Below are positions 5,032 to 5,264 of a stretch of 5,264 nt of DNA, piece after piece. The position numbers and the translations under genes are program-made. Source of the DNA: UBA1189 sp045654565 (lineage in GTDB: Bacteria; Bacteroidota; Bacteroidia; Bacteroidales; Bacteroidaceae); the NCBI GenBank assembly GCA_045654565.1, contig JAZONP010000234.1, positions 1-5,264 on the forward strand, in the 5' to 3' direction. Within the stretch, counting starts at the first letter, position 1. Each line of letters opens with the position of its first letter. Below the pieces are notes generated by a model. The model was not told where the DNA came from. It did not search any database and saw only the letters and a list, made by a program, of their open reading frames with translations.

Positions 5032-5058
5032 CAAAGGCAGGAGATTATCCTGCCTTTG
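5032..5058. terminator. Shared terminator hairpin between convergent genes
   Basis: Bases 5032-5042 (CAAAGGCAGGA) pair perfectly with 5048-5058 (TCCTGCCTTTG) over 11 bp with a 5-base loop. Read leftward, the stem is followed by ATTCTTTTATC, a modest T-rich tract; read rightward, no T-run follows beyond the TTT in the stem. It lies between convergent gene ends and probably stops transcription from both. The stop codon of the leftward DUF1294 gene (5045-5047) lies in the loop, so one arm is coding sequence. Confidence 0.75.
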
Positions 5059-5264
5059 TCATCAAATAAATACAAAGTCCTATCTGTACGACCATGATCA
5101 AAGGGATACCGTATCTGAACTTTCCGTGCAAGGTCTTGTGATGCCATACCTTTATGCCACACCATGCCCCTATACTACCGCCCACGATAGCCAGCAAGAG
5201 CAGGGAGGCTTCGGGGGTGCGCCATGACCCTCTCCTAGCCTTCTGCTTGTCTATGCCATACACC
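5045..5264 (-). CDS. DUF1294 membrane protein, C-terminal part
   Basis: The visible 72 or so residues begin with YGIDKQKARRGSWRTPE and contain LLLLAIVGGSIGAW, WHHKTLHGKFRYG and a last hydrophobic helix IPLIMVVQIGLCIYLM. The D-K-x-x-A...R-x-P-E, GGS-x-G and HKT-x-x-x-x-F motifs are those of DUF1294, a small membrane protein family without a known function. Two membrane helices are visible. The gene runs off the right edge. The GTG at 5261-5263 could formally be a start, but family members usually have another hydrophobic helix before YGIDK, so I treat it as partial. Its last codons (T-K-A-G-stop) overlap the terminator hairpin. Confidence 0.88.
   Translation of the reverse strand, partial: VYGIDKQKARRGSWRTPEASLLLLAIVGGSIGAWCGIKVWHHKTLHGKFRYGIPLIMVVQIGLCIYLMTKAG

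Overview
The window looks like a piece of a Bacteroidales chromosome (Bacteroides/Prevotella relatives). The evidence is the gene families present and two sequences matching the Bacteroidetes -7 promoter box TAnnTTTG in the single divergent intergenic region. Most reading frames also lack strong Shine-Dalgarno sequences. The species cannot be read from the window.

Left part (1-740). The window opens in the last 85 codons of a two-subunit-type glycine decarboxylase (gcvPB, + strand). A stem-loop follows its stop, then a strong intrinsic terminator at 323-355. The stem and its flanking T/A runs work in both directions, so it probably also ends the convergent gene at 438-740 (- strand), a 100-residue conserved protein of unknown function.

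Central and right part (839-5012). A divergent promoter region (741-838) leads into a run of co-directional genes that fills most of the window and has no visible internal terminator. In order they are: a small winged-helix (HARE-HTH-like) protein; a YgbA-type cysteine-rich protein overlapping it by one base; an SDR oxidoreductase; a small DUF1648-type membrane protein broken by an in-frame TGA; a 59-bp scar of a second winged-helix gene; a zinc alcohol dehydrogenase; a DUF5714 cysteine-rich protein; an ArsC-type arsenate reductase; and a 69-residue protein with a C-x3-C-x2-C-x2-C cluster. The run ends at a hairpin shared with a convergent DUF1294 membrane protein that leaves the window on the right.

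How the genes may work together. YgbA is known in enterobacteria as an NO-inducible (NsrR-controlled) protein. Here a relative sits behind a small DNA-binding-type protein and ahead of two dehydrogenases, and a thiol-rich group (DUF5714, ArsC, four-Cys protein) follows. A nitrosative, thiol or metalloid stress locus is a reasonable inference, but no gene here proves it. The two broken elements in the middle (2112-2602) show that the run was assembled from at least two units, with a decayed junction between the SDR and the alcohol dehydrogenase.
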